From Nostoc paludosum FACHB-159 (lineage in GTDB: Bacteria > Cyanobacteriota > Cyanobacteriia > Cyanobacteriales > Nostocaceae), in NCBI RefSeq assembly GCF_014698835.1, contig NZ_JACJTU010000007.1:62001-126000 (forward strand): a DNA stretch of 64,000 nucleotides, written 5' to 3'. Below, in pieces: positions 38,101-47,108 of the stretch (within the stretch, counting starts at the first letter, position 1; the number at the start of each line of letters is the position of its first letter). Both the position numbers and the translations under genes were made by a program. Below the pieces are notes generated by a model that was not told the DNA's origin, did not search any database, and was given only the letters and a program-made list of their open reading frames with translations.

Positions 38101-40765
38101 TACGTACTACAACTACAGCTTCTCGCACTGCGGAATGTTGGGTAAGGAGTGCTTCAATTTCTCCTAGTTCAATACGAAAACCACGGACTTTTACTTGGTT
38201 GTCAATGCGACCAATATATTCGATTTCTCCATTTGGTAAATAGCGGGCTAAATCTCCTGTTTTATACAAACGCCCAGCTTTTTCACTAAATGGATTTGGT
38301 ATAAATTTCTCTGCTGTCAAGTCGGGACGGTTGAAATAACCTCGTGCAAGTCCGTCGCCACCGATATGCAATTCCCCTGCTACACCCACAGGAACTAACT
38401 GGTTGTATCGATCTAAAATGTAAAATTGTGTATTAGCGATCGCATTACTAATCGATATAATTCTACTATCAGTTTTTACCTCAGATGCTGCTGACCAAAT
38501 CGTAGTTTCTGTAGGGCCGTACATATTCCATAAAGAAGCACAGCGATGCAATAATTTATTAGCTAAATACCCAGGTAAAGCTTCTCCACCACAGAGAATT
38601 TTTAATTGATGATTCCCACTCCAGCCTGCTGTTAAAAGTAGTTGCCAAGTCGCTGGTGTCGCTTGGATAACTGTTGCTTTGGAGTCTGCTAGTTTTGCTG
38701 ACAATTGCATTCCATCCGAGGCTATTTCCCGACTAGCAATTACCAAAGAACCACCAACTATAATTGGTAGAAAAAGTTCTAAAGCAGCAATATCAAAAGA
38801 ATATGTTGTAACTGCCAGTAAAGTATCATTTTGGGTTAATCCTGGTCTTTGCTGCATGGAGTACAAAAAGTTGCTCAAAGCGCTGTGAGGAATTTGTACG
38901 CCTTTTGGTTTACCTGTAGAACCAGATGTATAGATGACATAAGCTAGGTTATCAGTAGTTAGTTCAGAAAATAAATTCTCCTGACTTTGTTGTGCAATTT
39001 TCTGCCAATGTGCATCTAAACAAACGACTTGGCTTTTATTTTGCGGTATTACTTCTAAAAGTGATGTTTGAGTTAGTAATACTGGGGCTTGAGCATCTTC
39101 TAAAATAAATGCTAATCGCTCTTTTGGATAACTCGGATCTAGCGGAATGTATGCTCCACCTGCTTTGAGTATGGCTAATAATCCAATCAGCATATTTAGG
39201 GAACGTTCTACACAAATCCCTACCAAAACTTCCGATTTTACTCCCAGTTTTTGTAAATAATGTGCTAATTGATTAGCTCTGGCGTTGAGTTCGCCATAGG
39301 TTAATTCCTCATTTTCAAATACTGCTGCTACGGCATCAGGTGTTTTCTCTACTTGCGCTTCAAATAACTCATAAATACACTTTTGAGGATAATCAACTTG
39401 GGTATTATTCCAATCTAACAACAATTGGTAATGTTCCTGTGCAGTCAGCAATGGCAAGTCTTTAACACGCTGTTGCTCCTTGGCTGTCATACCCAATAAT
39501 AATGTACGAAAGTGCCCCAACATTCGAGCAATTGTATTTGACTCAAACCGATGGCTTTCATAGAAAATTTCTAATAATAATTCTGAATCCACCTTCACTG
39601 ATAGAGTGAGGGGATAATGAGGATGTATAAAACTACGAACATTAGATATTTTTAAATTACTAACTTGGTATAATTTACAAAAATCTGTTGGGTAATTATG
39701 AAAATTAACTATACTTTCAAATAAAGGTTGCCCAGATGGTATATCACTGCATTTTTGAACTTTGATTAATGGGCATTGTTCATACTTTCTTGTTTCATTT
39801 TGCTGTATTTGTAGTTGCTTTAACCAAGAGACAAGAGATTCTTCTGAATTTACACGCACTCGCACTGGCAGAGTATTGATTAACACTCCTACCATAGATT
39901 CAGTTCCAGCTAAACCACCTCGACCAGAAACAACACTTCCAAAAACAACATCATTCTCTTTGCTATAACGGCTTAAAAGAATAGCCCATGTACCCTGTAT
40001 TAAAGTATTTAATGTTAGCTGCTGCTGTCGTGCAAAAGATTGCAATGTTAATGTTTCGGCTGTGGATAATTTAATATATTGCTGTTGATATTCTTTCTGT
40101 TTATCAGACAAATTACTAGAGGTTTCGTCTACACTCAAAGGAGTAGTTGCATTAAACTGTTGCAAATACCGTCGCCAAAAAGCCTCACTTTCGCAAATAT
40201 CCTGCTGTTGCAGCCAAGCTATATAATCTCGGTAAGCACGAGGTTTTTTTAAATCTAAATTCTGATTTTGACTAAATGCTCTGTAAAATGTAAAAACTTC
40301 ATCCATTAGCAAAGATGAAGACCATCCATCTAGTAGCAAGTGATGATGGCTCCAAACAAACTGATAGTTATTTTCGGCTAATTGAATCAGAGTTAACCGC
40401 ATCAACGGTGCTTGATAAATATTAAAACCTCGCTGTTGTTCTGCGGCTAAAAAAGTTTCCATACGCTTTTGCTGCGTAATACTTTCAATTGACTGCCAAT
40501 CTTCTTGGTTCCAAAGCAATTTAACTTGTTTATGTACAATTTGAGCAGGTTCTTTTAAACCTTCCCAAATAAAAGATGTTCGTAATATTGGGTGACGCTC
40601 TAGCAATTGTTCCCAAGCTTGCTTGAATGCTGGAATATTCAATTTTCCTTGCATCTGGCAACTGAATATTTCGCAATAAACTGCTGAATGTGGGGCATAA
40701 AGGCTGTGAAATAATATGCCCTGTTGTGTCGGTGAAAGTGGATAAAAATCTTCAAGGTTTTTCAT
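35195..40765 (-). CDS. NRPS-2: C-A(Gly)-PCP-C-TauD/SyrP-like hydroxylase
   Basis: I start this protein of about 1856 residues at the ATG at 40765, 13 bp after the PKS-1 stop; the longer frame from 40852 would overlap PKS-1. Order: DCL-type C (FYPLSPTQQGILFH; HHLLLDG near 144), A (YTSGSTG near 612), PCP (GGHSL near 998), LCL-type C (HHIISDG near 1190) and a C-terminal TauD/TfdA-type domain from about 1560. The adenylation code D-I-L-Q-L-G-M-I-W-K matches the Gly type. The oxygenase has HNE (LHNESSY near 1637) and a distal His in TAHARNP near 1831, as in SyrP-like amino-acid beta-hydroxylases. The second C domain has no A-PCP of its own, so it must use the Asx on NRPS-3. The DCL domain fits the epimerase at the end of PKS-1. 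Confidence 0.93.
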   Translation of the reverse strand: MKNLEDFYPLSPTQQGILFHSLYAPHSAVYCEIFSCQMQGKLNIPAFKQAWEQLLERHPILRTSFIWEGLKEPAQIVHKQVKLLWNQEDWQSIESITQQKRMETFLAAEQQRGFNIYQAPLMRLTLIQLAENNYQFVWSHHHLLLDGWSSSLLMDEVFTFYRAFSQNQNLDLKKPRAYRDYIAWLQQQDICESEAFWRRYLQQFNATTPLSVDETSSNLSDKQKEYQQQYIKLSTAETLTLQSFARQQQLTLNTLIQGTWAILLSRYSKENDVVFGSVVSGRGGLAGTESMVGVLINTLPVRVRVNSEESLVSWLKQLQIQQNETRKYEQCPLIKVQKCSDIPSGQPLFESIVNFHNYPTDFCKLYQVSNLKISNVRSFIHPHYPLTLSVKVDSELLLEIFYESHRFESNTIARMLGHFRTLLLGMTAKEQQRVKDLPLLTAQEHYQLLLDWNNTQVDYPQKCIYELFEAQVEKTPDAVAAVFENEELTYGELNARANQLAHYLQKLGVKSEVLVGICVERSLNMLIGLLAILKAGGAYIPLDPSYPKERLAFILEDAQAPVLLTQTSLLEVIPQNKSQVVCLDAHWQKIAQQSQENLFSELTTDNLAYVIYTSGSTGKPKGVQIPHSALSNFLYSMQQRPGLTQNDTLLAVTTYSFDIAALELFLPIIVGGSLVIASREIASDGMQLSAKLADSKATVIQATPATWQLLLTAGWSGNHQLKILCGGEALPGYLANKLLHRCASLWNMYGPTETTIWSAASEVKTDSRIISISNAIANTQFYILDRYNQLVPVGVAGELHIGGDGLARGYFNRPDLTAEKFIPNPFSEKAGRLYKTGDLARYLPNGEIEYIGRIDNQVKVRGFRIELGEIEALLTQHSAVREAVVVVRKDSLDSQRIVAYLVPQNQQTLTISELRSFLESKLPSYMMPTNFVILEALPLTPNGKVDRKALPALDTVLPEFEEKFVAPQTAMEKQLAAIWMEVLALEKLGINDNFFEFGGHSLLATQVISRINKNLDVELPIRRIFELPTIAKLAKSIEEKQLGIKPLPPIERVSRDKEIPLSFAQKRLWFLEQLERGSSTYNMPAAVYLNGYLDIHALEQTFKELLRRQEVLRTSFKKVNGNPIQIIASSVFIAVPIIDLSEISAEKQFVTVQQSILEEAQRPFDLNKSPLLRVNLLRLGEESYVLVLVMHHIISDGWSIGVLIRELSALYAAFRKKQPSPVAELPIQYADFAYWQNQWLQGEVMEKHLSYWKQQLANLPVLELPTEYPRPEIQTFRGSRQHIEFSKELCEEIKVLSRREEVTLFMTLLAAFKTLMHYYAKQDDIVVGTDVANRNFPETENIIGFFVNQLVLRTNLGGNPTFQELLKRVREVTLAAYEHQDMPFDQLVLALKPERDLSRTPLFQSKFVLQNAPTLPLELEGLKLKIVEQIDNGTAKFDLLLTMWENEQGLSGSLEYSTELFNATAIAKFIKDYEIILRAVVAQPNIKFTSIKEILVTADKQRQDAKQEEFKQARSQKFKAFKSQPKPKVINLSPEELITESFLQSGDKLPLVISPKFSDLNLPIWAEKNQEFIINNLFKYGGILFRDFTINQKEDFEQFVSGVCPQLMPYIESSTPRTKLSEKVYTSTEFPAEQTIALHNESSYANTYPMKIWFCCIEPASQGGETPIADVRKVFQRIHPRIRERFQEKGWMLVRNYGNGFGLPWQKVYHTTDKAVMEEYCRNACIEVEWKDDKGLRTRQVRPAITKHPKTGEMVWFNHVVFWHVSSLQTQFREKFFSEFTEEDLPYNTFYGDGSSIEDSVIAEIREAYQQEMIVYPWQKGDILMLDNMLTAHARNPYSGSRKILTAMGEPFQHYF

Positions 40766-40778
40766 TTTATCAATAAAG

Positions 40779-43700
40779 TTAAGAGTTATCAATTTTCGCC
40801 AAAATACTATCAATTTCAGCCTGACTCCATTGGGTAGACTTAAATTCTGCAAAGTCAGAAGGTGTGTAATTTATTAACGAAGAAGATTGAAAATCTCTAA
40901 TTAGCGATCGCAAATTTTCTACAAAACCTTCAGTTAATTTTTTAACTGTCTCTGCTCGATATATGTTTGTGCTATAAATCCAATCAACTTTTAACTGATT
41001 GTTAATAATTAAACCATTAATTTCTAACAGATGGCTACGATTTCCTTGCAAACTAACAACATTTCCGGAAGATTTTTCAGACAGCTTCCACAAAGTAGAT
41101 TTGGGTAAGGTTTCTTCTAGGTTACCAAGGTAGAGGAAAATTACTTCTGCTGGCTGTAGCGATCGCAATTTTTCTGTAATTAGCGTATCATGACTTAAAT
41201 ATTTGAGAACGCCATAACCAAGTCCTTGGTTGGGAAAGTTCCGAACTTGCTCTTTAACAACTTTCAGCACTTCCACAGGTTCGCATAAACTCCCTATTTC
41301 TAATAAAATAGGCGCAATATTAGTAAACCAGCCTACTGTTCTTGATAAATCTATATCATCAAAAATTACTTCTCTACTATTACCTTCTAAATTAACTAAT
41401 AATGATGAAGTTCCAGCCCATTTAGTAATAGTTTGAGTCAAGGCTGCCAGCAATATATTATCCATTGTTAATCGATAAGCTGCTGTTACTTCGTCCTGCA
41501 ATATCTTGGTCTCTTCAACACTGAGCGTAATTGATATAGTTTGAGATGATTTAACATTATTTATACCCTGTGGATAATCAGTTGGTAAGGGTAGTACCCA
41601 TTCACGAGATGCTGCTAACCAATAAACTTGCTCTCGTTGCAATTCAATAGATTCTGCGTATTCAATTAATCGTTGTGACCATTGCTTAAAGGATGTCGTT
41701 TTTAAAGGTAACTTAATAGTTTTTCCTTGGCTTAGTTGCTGATATGCTGTTTGCAAATCATCTAATAAAATCCGCCAAGAACCAATATCTACAGCTAAAT
41801 GGTGGATAACAAACAACAAACGATTTGCTTGATGTTCTCCCATGTCAAAATAACCAATTTTGACAATCGTTCCATCTGATAAATTTAAGCTTGCCTGTAA
41901 CTCGTTAGTAGATATTTCAAATGCATTTTCCTGCAACTCTGGTGAAAGCTTAGATAAATCTAACCGTGAAATCGGTATAGTTGCTTTGATACCTGTATTA
42001 ATCTGTATCCAATTAGATTCTAAGAGTTTAAAACTCAGACGCAGAGCATCGTGGTGTGCTAGTAAATGTTGAATTACCTGCTGTAAAATCCCAATATCTA
42101 CAGGTTGTTGTAATTCTAACAAAATAGCTTGATTCCAATGATGAGAGTCAAAATTATTTTGCTCAAAAAACCATTTTTGAATCGGTGTTAAAGCTAGTTC
42201 ACCTTCAACTAATCCCTGTTCAGCAGTTACAGTTTTTGTTATAGTTACAATCTCTGCTAATTGCGCGATCGTTGGGTATTCAAATAAATGTTGATTAGTA
42301 AATCGCAACCCTTCTTTGTTCGATCTAGCAGTAATCTGCACGCTCAGGAGGGAATCACCCCCTATTTCCAAAAAATTATCGTAGATTCCTATCTTTTGAA
42401 TTCCAAGAATTTCTTGCCAAATCTCAGCTATTTTTTGTTCAATTTTATTTCGAGGAGCAACATAATTATTACTCAAGTTTGGTCGTAAATGAATGGCTTG
42501 AAAATTCTGTTCTTGAGAAAATTCTTTTGGTTTGTTCCATCGTTCAATTCTAGCTTGTAAATCTGTCGTCGAAATTATTATTTGATTAACTTTTGGTATA
42601 GATAAAATACGTTCAAAGACCTTTATACCTTCTTTGTTAGTTATGAATGAATCGGTGGAAATCTCTGGCTTGCTTGCTAATTCCACAGCTAATTCACTAG
42701 TCAACCAGTTATCCCAATTGACACTTACCCAGCGAATAGTATTCCTCTGATTATGTTGGTAAATAAAGGCATCTGTAAAATGATGTGCTGCTGGATAAGC
42801 CGCCATTCCCAAAGCACCAACAACAGATGATACGGAAGATATCAATACACAAAAATCAATTTGTATTCCCTGCAATACTTTTTCTAATACAAAAAGTCCA
42901 TACCCATTTGCTTTTAGTTGTTGTTCGCATTCACTCGGAGTTATTTCAGCAATTGTTTTGAATAATTTAATTCCCGCTGCATGGATGACTCCGTTAATCT
43001 GAAAAAATCGCTGCAAAGTTTCATCAATAACAGCTTGCATTTGTGATTCGTTTGCAACATCAGCCTTCAATATCAAAACTTCTGCACCAAGTTGTTCAAG
43101 AGAACGCAGCTTTAGGATTTTACGGCTGTATTTATCTCCTTCTTCATGGGTAGCTAACCACTCATCCCATGTTTCTGCTGCGGGAAAATTTGAGTGGGTT
43201 GTCAGTACTAATTTTGCTCGTATTGTCTTAGCTAAATATTCCGCAAGTTCAAGTCCAATACCTCCTAAACCACCAGTAATTAAATACACTCCTTCTTCCC
43301 GCAATGGAGATGTAGTCGTTTCATAGTGCAATGCTTCATAGCTTTGTACCCAGCGATGATGCCCGCGATATGCAACAGTAACATCAGTAGATTTTGTATT
43401 TAATTCGATTAGCAGCTGCTGTATGAGTTGGTTTTTTAAAAAAGTGTGAGAAGCGGGATTTACAATATCGATATTGCGACAGATAATATTTGCAAACTCT
43501 TGAGGAATAACTTTACACATCCCTACAACAAAAGCTTTTTCAGGGTTTAAACTTTCAGTACCTATGACATCGTATAAATCATTGGTGGTAACCAAAATAT
43601 CTATAGGTTGAGTAATACCATTTTTATCCAAAGATTTAGTTAAGAATAATAGACTGTAAAAACCCAGATATTGAGAATTTTCAAATAAATCAATTCCTGA

Positions 43701-46700
43701 TTCTATATGTTCGCTTGGTATAACACTCCATAAATGTAATATTACATCTGGAACTCGATCCAGTGCTTGTAAATTGGCAATTAAGGCATCATAATCTTCC
43801 GGTGATTGAGTATTTATGGTGTATATGTGATGGTTATTTTGCCTAAACTGTTCTGCTATGGCTACAGAAATTACATCACATCCACTACTTGCCAAATTGT
43901 TCGCTATTTCTTCTCCAATACCACAATTATCTGTAAAAATTAGTACTTTTTTTCTAGATTTAATACCTTGAGGTGCAATAGATTGCTTCCAAACTGGAAT
44001 ATAAAACCAGTCTACAATATCTAGCTTTTTGTGGTTTGTTACTAAATAATTTTTGGATGTTTTCTGTGATTCAATCCAATATCTTTCTCGCTCAAATGGA
44101 TAGGTCGGTAAAGCCAAGCGATCGCGCCTTTCCATTGTATAAAACTTTGCCCAATTAATACTAATTCCAGCTAGCCATAAACGACCCAGAGTGTTCAGTA
44201 AAAATGCAATATCAGCTTGTTCTTCTTTAGGATGGCGTAAAGAAGAAAGTATAATTTGCTGCTTTTGTTCTCGTATATGCTGTTTGGCGAAGGTACACAA
44301 AGTACGCCCTGGCCCAACTTCTAATAAAATTAAATTTGGCTGTTCTAATAATGTAGATATACCTGCTGTAAACCTCACTGTTTCCCGTAAATGCCTTGTC
44401 CAATAAGTTGGATTTGTTGCTTGTTCTGTTGTTATCCAAGTTCCGGTCAAATTGGAGATAAAAGGCATCTGGGGAGGACTAAGTTTAACTGTCTTAACTG
44501 CTGTAATGAATGGTTCTAAAATAGGTTCCATCATTTGCGAATGGAAGGCATGGGAAGTATGTAAAAGCTGACATTCTACACCTTGATTTGCTAGCTGTTC
44601 TTTTAGTGCATGTATAGCTTTATCGCTTCCTGAAACTACACATGAATTCCGTGTATTGCAAGCAGCTAGAGATAAATTTTCATTAAGAAGAGATTCAATT
44701 TCTGCTTCTTTTAAAGGTACAGAAAGCATTTTCCCAGAGGGTAATTGCTGCATTAGTTTTCCACGTATGGCAACTAAAGCTAAAGCCTCTTCAACAGACA
44801 TAACTCCCGCAAGGCAAGCAGCGACATATTCTCCTACGCTATGTCCGATCGCTGCTTGAGGAGAAATACCCCACGATATCCACAACTGGCTGAGGGCATA
44901 CTCAACGACGAATAACGCGCTTTGAGTAAAACAGGTTTGTTTGAGTTTCTCTGCTGCGGCTGCTTTTTCAGTCTTGTTGGGATAAATGAGCGAACGCAAA
45001 TCTAACCCTAAATGAGGTGTTAATATCTGACAACACCAGTCTACTTGCTCGCGAAATACTGGCTCAGTTTCGTAGAGTTCTTTACCCATGTCTGCATATT
45101 GAGAACCCTGTCCAGGAAACATGAAAGCGATAAAGCGGTTCTCGTTTGGCTCTTGAAATTGTGTAAAAACTCGTTTTGAAGCCTGTTGGTTGAGTTCGTT
45201 AATGGCATCTTGGATATCACAGCAAACCAGCATTCGCCGATAATTGAAGTCTCTGCGCCCCACTTGCAAGGTATAAGCCACATCTGCCAGGTTTTCATCG
45301 GGATGCAACATCAGATGTTGGGCAAGATTTTGGGTAGCAGTTTGTAGCGCAGACTCGGTTTTAGCAGAGAGCAATAATAGTTGCCAAGAACGAGAACCAC
45401 TAGAAGCCGGAAGTATTGGAGCTTCTTCCAAAACTACATGGGCATTGGTTCCCCCCATTCCTAAAGAACTCACACCAGCACGACGTGGGGTAGAATCTGT
45501 TTGCCATTGCGTCAGTTTTGTATTGACGAAAAAGGGACTATTAGCAAAATCAATTTCTGGATTTGGTTGTTCAAAGTTAAGGCTGGGTGGAATTAACTGA
45601 TGTTTCAGGGCTAGGGCAGTTTTGATTAACCCTGCAACTCCAGCGGCGGCATCTAAATGACCAATATTTGTTTTGACTGAACCGATGGCACAAAAACCTT
45701 TCTTTTGAGTACTACCACGGAAAGCTTTTGTCAATGCTGCAATTTCAATGGGATCGCCCAAAGCTGTGCCAGTACCGTGAGCTTCAATATAGCTGATTGT
45801 CTCAGGCTCTACTTCTGCGAGCATGATTGCTTCGGCGATCGCTTGTGCTTGGCCATCTACACTCGGCGCTGTAAAACCAACTTTCACAGCACCATCATTA
45901 TTGATTGCTGCACCTTTGATGACTGCATAGATGCGATCGCGATCTGCGATCGCATCTTCCAACCGCTTGAGGACAACAACCCCCACGCCATTACCAATAG
46001 TTGTTCCCTGTGCTTTAGCATCAAAGGCTCGGCAATGGCCATCAGGAGAAAGCGTCCCTCCCTGTTGATACAAATAACCCGTTTTTTGTGGGACTCGAAT
46101 AGAAACTCCCCCTGCCAAAGCTATATCACATTGATAACTCTGCAAACTTTGATAAGCCAAAGTCGTAGCAACTAATGATGTGGAACAAGCTGTTTGAACT
46201 GTAATACTCGGCCCTTTCAGATTTAATTTATAAGAAACACGGGTAGAGATAAAATCTTTATCATTACCAATTAACTTTTGATATAACTGCGCTGACCCTA
46301 ATTGCTCATCTTGTAAATCAATAGATAAGTAGTTATTTAAGCCAGTACCAGCATAAACTCCAATCCGACTTTCACATTTAGTGGAGTCATATCCAGCATT
46401 TTCTAATGCCTCCCAAGCACATTCTAAAAATAGACGCTGTTGAGGGTCTGTAAATTCGGCATCTTTGGGATTAATGTCAAAAAATGCTGCATCAAATAAA
46501 TCTATGTTTTCTAATATCCCGCTAGCTTTAACATAATCCCCATCATTTAAGTAAGTTAAATTAACACCACTAGCTATTAATTCTTCATCTGTAAATAAAG
46601 ATATTGACTCTACGCCATATTGCAAATTTTCCCAAAAATCATTGATATTTTTGGCTCCCGGAAAACGTCCTGCCATTCCTATAATAGCTATTCCTTCGAC

Positions 46701-46721
46701 TACATTATCGAGAATTTTCAT
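40779..46721 (-). CDS. PKS-1: KS-AT-KR-carrier-epimerase hybrid
   Basis: This 1980-residue protein has a KS (TACSTS near 179), an AT with GHSVGE near 624 and malonyl-type HAFH, a KR with GGLGGIG near 1152, a carrier with GGDSL near 1455, and an NRPS epimerase domain from about 1500 to 1935. The epimerase keeps the catalytic His in HHLAVD near 1640 and the Glu in EGNSRE, although HHxxxDG has Ile for Gly and the usual EGHGR is altered. The KR active site is YPAAH, with His replacing the usual Asn, so reduction may be impaired. The carrier is of the NRPS pre-epimerase type. The C-terminal YTPSDF tail looks like a COM donor for NRPS-2. A malonyl-derived unit has no alpha stereocentre, so the epimerase substrate is unclear. 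Confidence 0.94.
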   Translation of the reverse strand: MKILDNVVEGIAIIGMAGRFPGAKNINDFWENLQYGVESISLFTDEELIASGVNLTYLNDGDYVKASGILENIDLFDAAFFDINPKDAEFTDPQQRLFLECAWEALENAGYDSTKCESRIGVYAGTGLNNYLSIDLQDEQLGSAQLYQKLIGNDKDFISTRVSYKLNLKGPSITVQTACSTSLVATTLAYQSLQSYQCDIALAGGVSIRVPQKTGYLYQQGGTLSPDGHCRAFDAKAQGTTIGNGVGVVVLKRLEDAIADRDRIYAVIKGAAINNDGAVKVGFTAPSVDGQAQAIAEAIMLAEVEPETISYIEAHGTGTALGDPIEIAALTKAFRGSTQKKGFCAIGSVKTNIGHLDAAAGVAGLIKTALALKHQLIPPSLNFEQPNPEIDFANSPFFVNTKLTQWQTDSTPRRAGVSSLGMGGTNAHVVLEEAPILPASSGSRSWQLLLLSAKTESALQTATQNLAQHLMLHPDENLADVAYTLQVGRRDFNYRRMLVCCDIQDAINELNQQASKRVFTQFQEPNENRFIAFMFPGQGSQYADMGKELYETEPVFREQVDWCCQILTPHLGLDLRSLIYPNKTEKAAAAEKLKQTCFTQSALFVVEYALSQLWISWGISPQAAIGHSVGEYVAACLAGVMSVEEALALVAIRGKLMQQLPSGKMLSVPLKEAEIESLLNENLSLAACNTRNSCVVSGSDKAIHALKEQLANQGVECQLLHTSHAFHSQMMEPILEPFITAVKTVKLSPPQMPFISNLTGTWITTEQATNPTYWTRHLRETVRFTAGISTLLEQPNLILLEVGPGRTLCTFAKQHIREQKQQIILSSLRHPKEEQADIAFLLNTLGRLWLAGISINWAKFYTMERRDRLALPTYPFERERYWIESQKTSKNYLVTNHKKLDIVDWFYIPVWKQSIAPQGIKSRKKVLIFTDNCGIGEEIANNLASSGCDVISVAIAEQFRQNNHHIYTINTQSPEDYDALIANLQALDRVPDVILHLWSVIPSEHIESGIDLFENSQYLGFYSLLFLTKSLDKNGITQPIDILVTTNDLYDVIGTESLNPEKAFVVGMCKVIPQEFANIICRNIDIVNPASHTFLKNQLIQQLLIELNTKSTDVTVAYRGHHRWVQSYEALHYETTTSPLREEGVYLITGGLGGIGLELAEYLAKTIRAKLVLTTHSNFPAAETWDEWLATHEEGDKYSRKILKLRSLEQLGAEVLILKADVANESQMQAVIDETLQRFFQINGVIHAAGIKLFKTIAEITPSECEQQLKANGYGLFVLEKVLQGIQIDFCVLISSVSSVVGALGMAAYPAAHHFTDAFIYQHNQRNTIRWVSVNWDNWLTSELAVELASKPEISTDSFITNKEGIKVFERILSIPKVNQIIISTTDLQARIERWNKPKEFSQEQNFQAIHLRPNLSNNYVAPRNKIEQKIAEIWQEILGIQKIGIYDNFLEIGGDSLLSVQITARSNKEGLRFTNQHLFEYPTIAQLAEIVTITKTVTAEQGLVEGELALTPIQKWFFEQNNFDSHHWNQAILLELQQPVDIGILQQVIQHLLAHHDALRLSFKLLESNWIQINTGIKATIPISRLDLSKLSPELQENAFEISTNELQASLNLSDGTIVKIGYFDMGEHQANRLLFVIHHLAVDIGSWRILLDDLQTAYQQLSQGKTIKLPLKTTSFKQWSQRLIEYAESIELQREQVYWLAASREWVLPLPTDYPQGINNVKSSQTISITLSVEETKILQDEVTAAYRLTMDNILLAALTQTITKWAGTSSLLVNLEGNSREVIFDDIDLSRTVGWFTNIAPILLEIGSLCEPVEVLKVVKEQVRNFPNQGLGYGVLKYLSHDTLITEKLRSLQPAEVIFLYLGNLEETLPKSTLWKLSEKSSGNVVSLQGNRSHLLEINGLIINNQLKVDWIYSTNIYRAETVKKLTEGFVENLRSLIRDFQSSSLINYTPSDFAEFKSTQWSQAEIDSILAKIDNS

Positions 46722-46861
46722 ATCGAGTACACAGTTATGCTAATAATTAACTCAAGACTTTGTATAATATTCAAATCATCAAAATGGTTTAACAGTTTTC
46801 ATGAAAATAAAATCAGATTTATAAGTACTTCCATCTGGTTCCGTATCCAAATTAAAATCAA

Positions 46862-46988
46862 TAGACTTCTTGCAGAAGTCGGGAAAAGGGGAAGGGGGAA
46901 GGGGGAAAGGTTTGGTATTTTCCCTTTCCCCTTTAACCTTTTCCCTTTTCCCACCTCTTGCAAAAAGCACTTTTGCAAGAGGTCTAAT
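46862..46988. repeat. Foldback (MITE-like) palindromic repeat
   Basis: A G/A-rich tract (46872-46910) faces its C/T-rich complement (46918-46952) around a short AT loop. The outer ends also pair imperfectly (tagacttcttgca on the left, tgcaagaggtcta on the right). The whole could fold into one hairpin of about 125 nt. No transposase is present. Confidence 0.7.
46953..46983. repeat. Perfect 13-bp inverted repeat within the foldback
   Basis: ACCTCTTGCAAAA and its exact complement flank a five-base loop (AGCAC) at the right end of the foldback element. It could form a hairpin in RNA, but there is no T run, so I do not call a terminator. Confidence 0.75.
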
Positions 46989-47108
46989 ATTAGTCCAGTG
47001 GATATGAAGGCGATCGCCGCAACCAAGATTTAGACACTTCATAAGCTGATATTTTTCACAGTTTTAGAGATTATTGTTTTAGGTTGATAGCTTGTTGGCT
47101 ACAATAAT

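Larger units (their letters stand above)
46779..47042 (-). pseudogene. Decayed SAM methyltransferase gene interrupted by a foldback repeat
   Basis: The reading frame starts MKCLNLGCGDRLHIHWTNI (47042 down to 46986), which matches the start of SAM methyltransferases that open with motif I (M-x-x-L-N-L-G-C-G). It ends with a segment rich in DTEPDGSTY and FMKTVKPF (from about 46862 down), which resembles the C-terminus of the same kind of enzyme. The roughly 200 residues between are missing and replaced by a foldback element. The frame happens to stay open, but no SAM fold could form. The N-terminal match is fairly clear; the C-terminal match is from memory of the family and weaker. With the foldback it fills the 387-bp gap between the free TauD oxygenase and PKS-1. 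Confidence 0.55.

Noticed and set aside
40766..40852. The longer start of NRPS-2 at 40852
   Set aside because: It would overlap the end of PKS-1 by 74 bp. The ATG at 40765 begins MKNLEDFYPL, a normal start for a COM-acceptor C domain.
45705..46175. A 156-codon plus-strand frame inside PKS-1
   Set aside because: It lies opposite the highly conserved KS domain, is Cys-rich and low in similarity to anything I know; it is the antisense shadow of the PKS gene.
46953..46983. The perfect inverted repeat as a terminator of the free TauD gene
   Set aside because: No T run follows in the leftward direction, and it is part of a larger foldback repeat.
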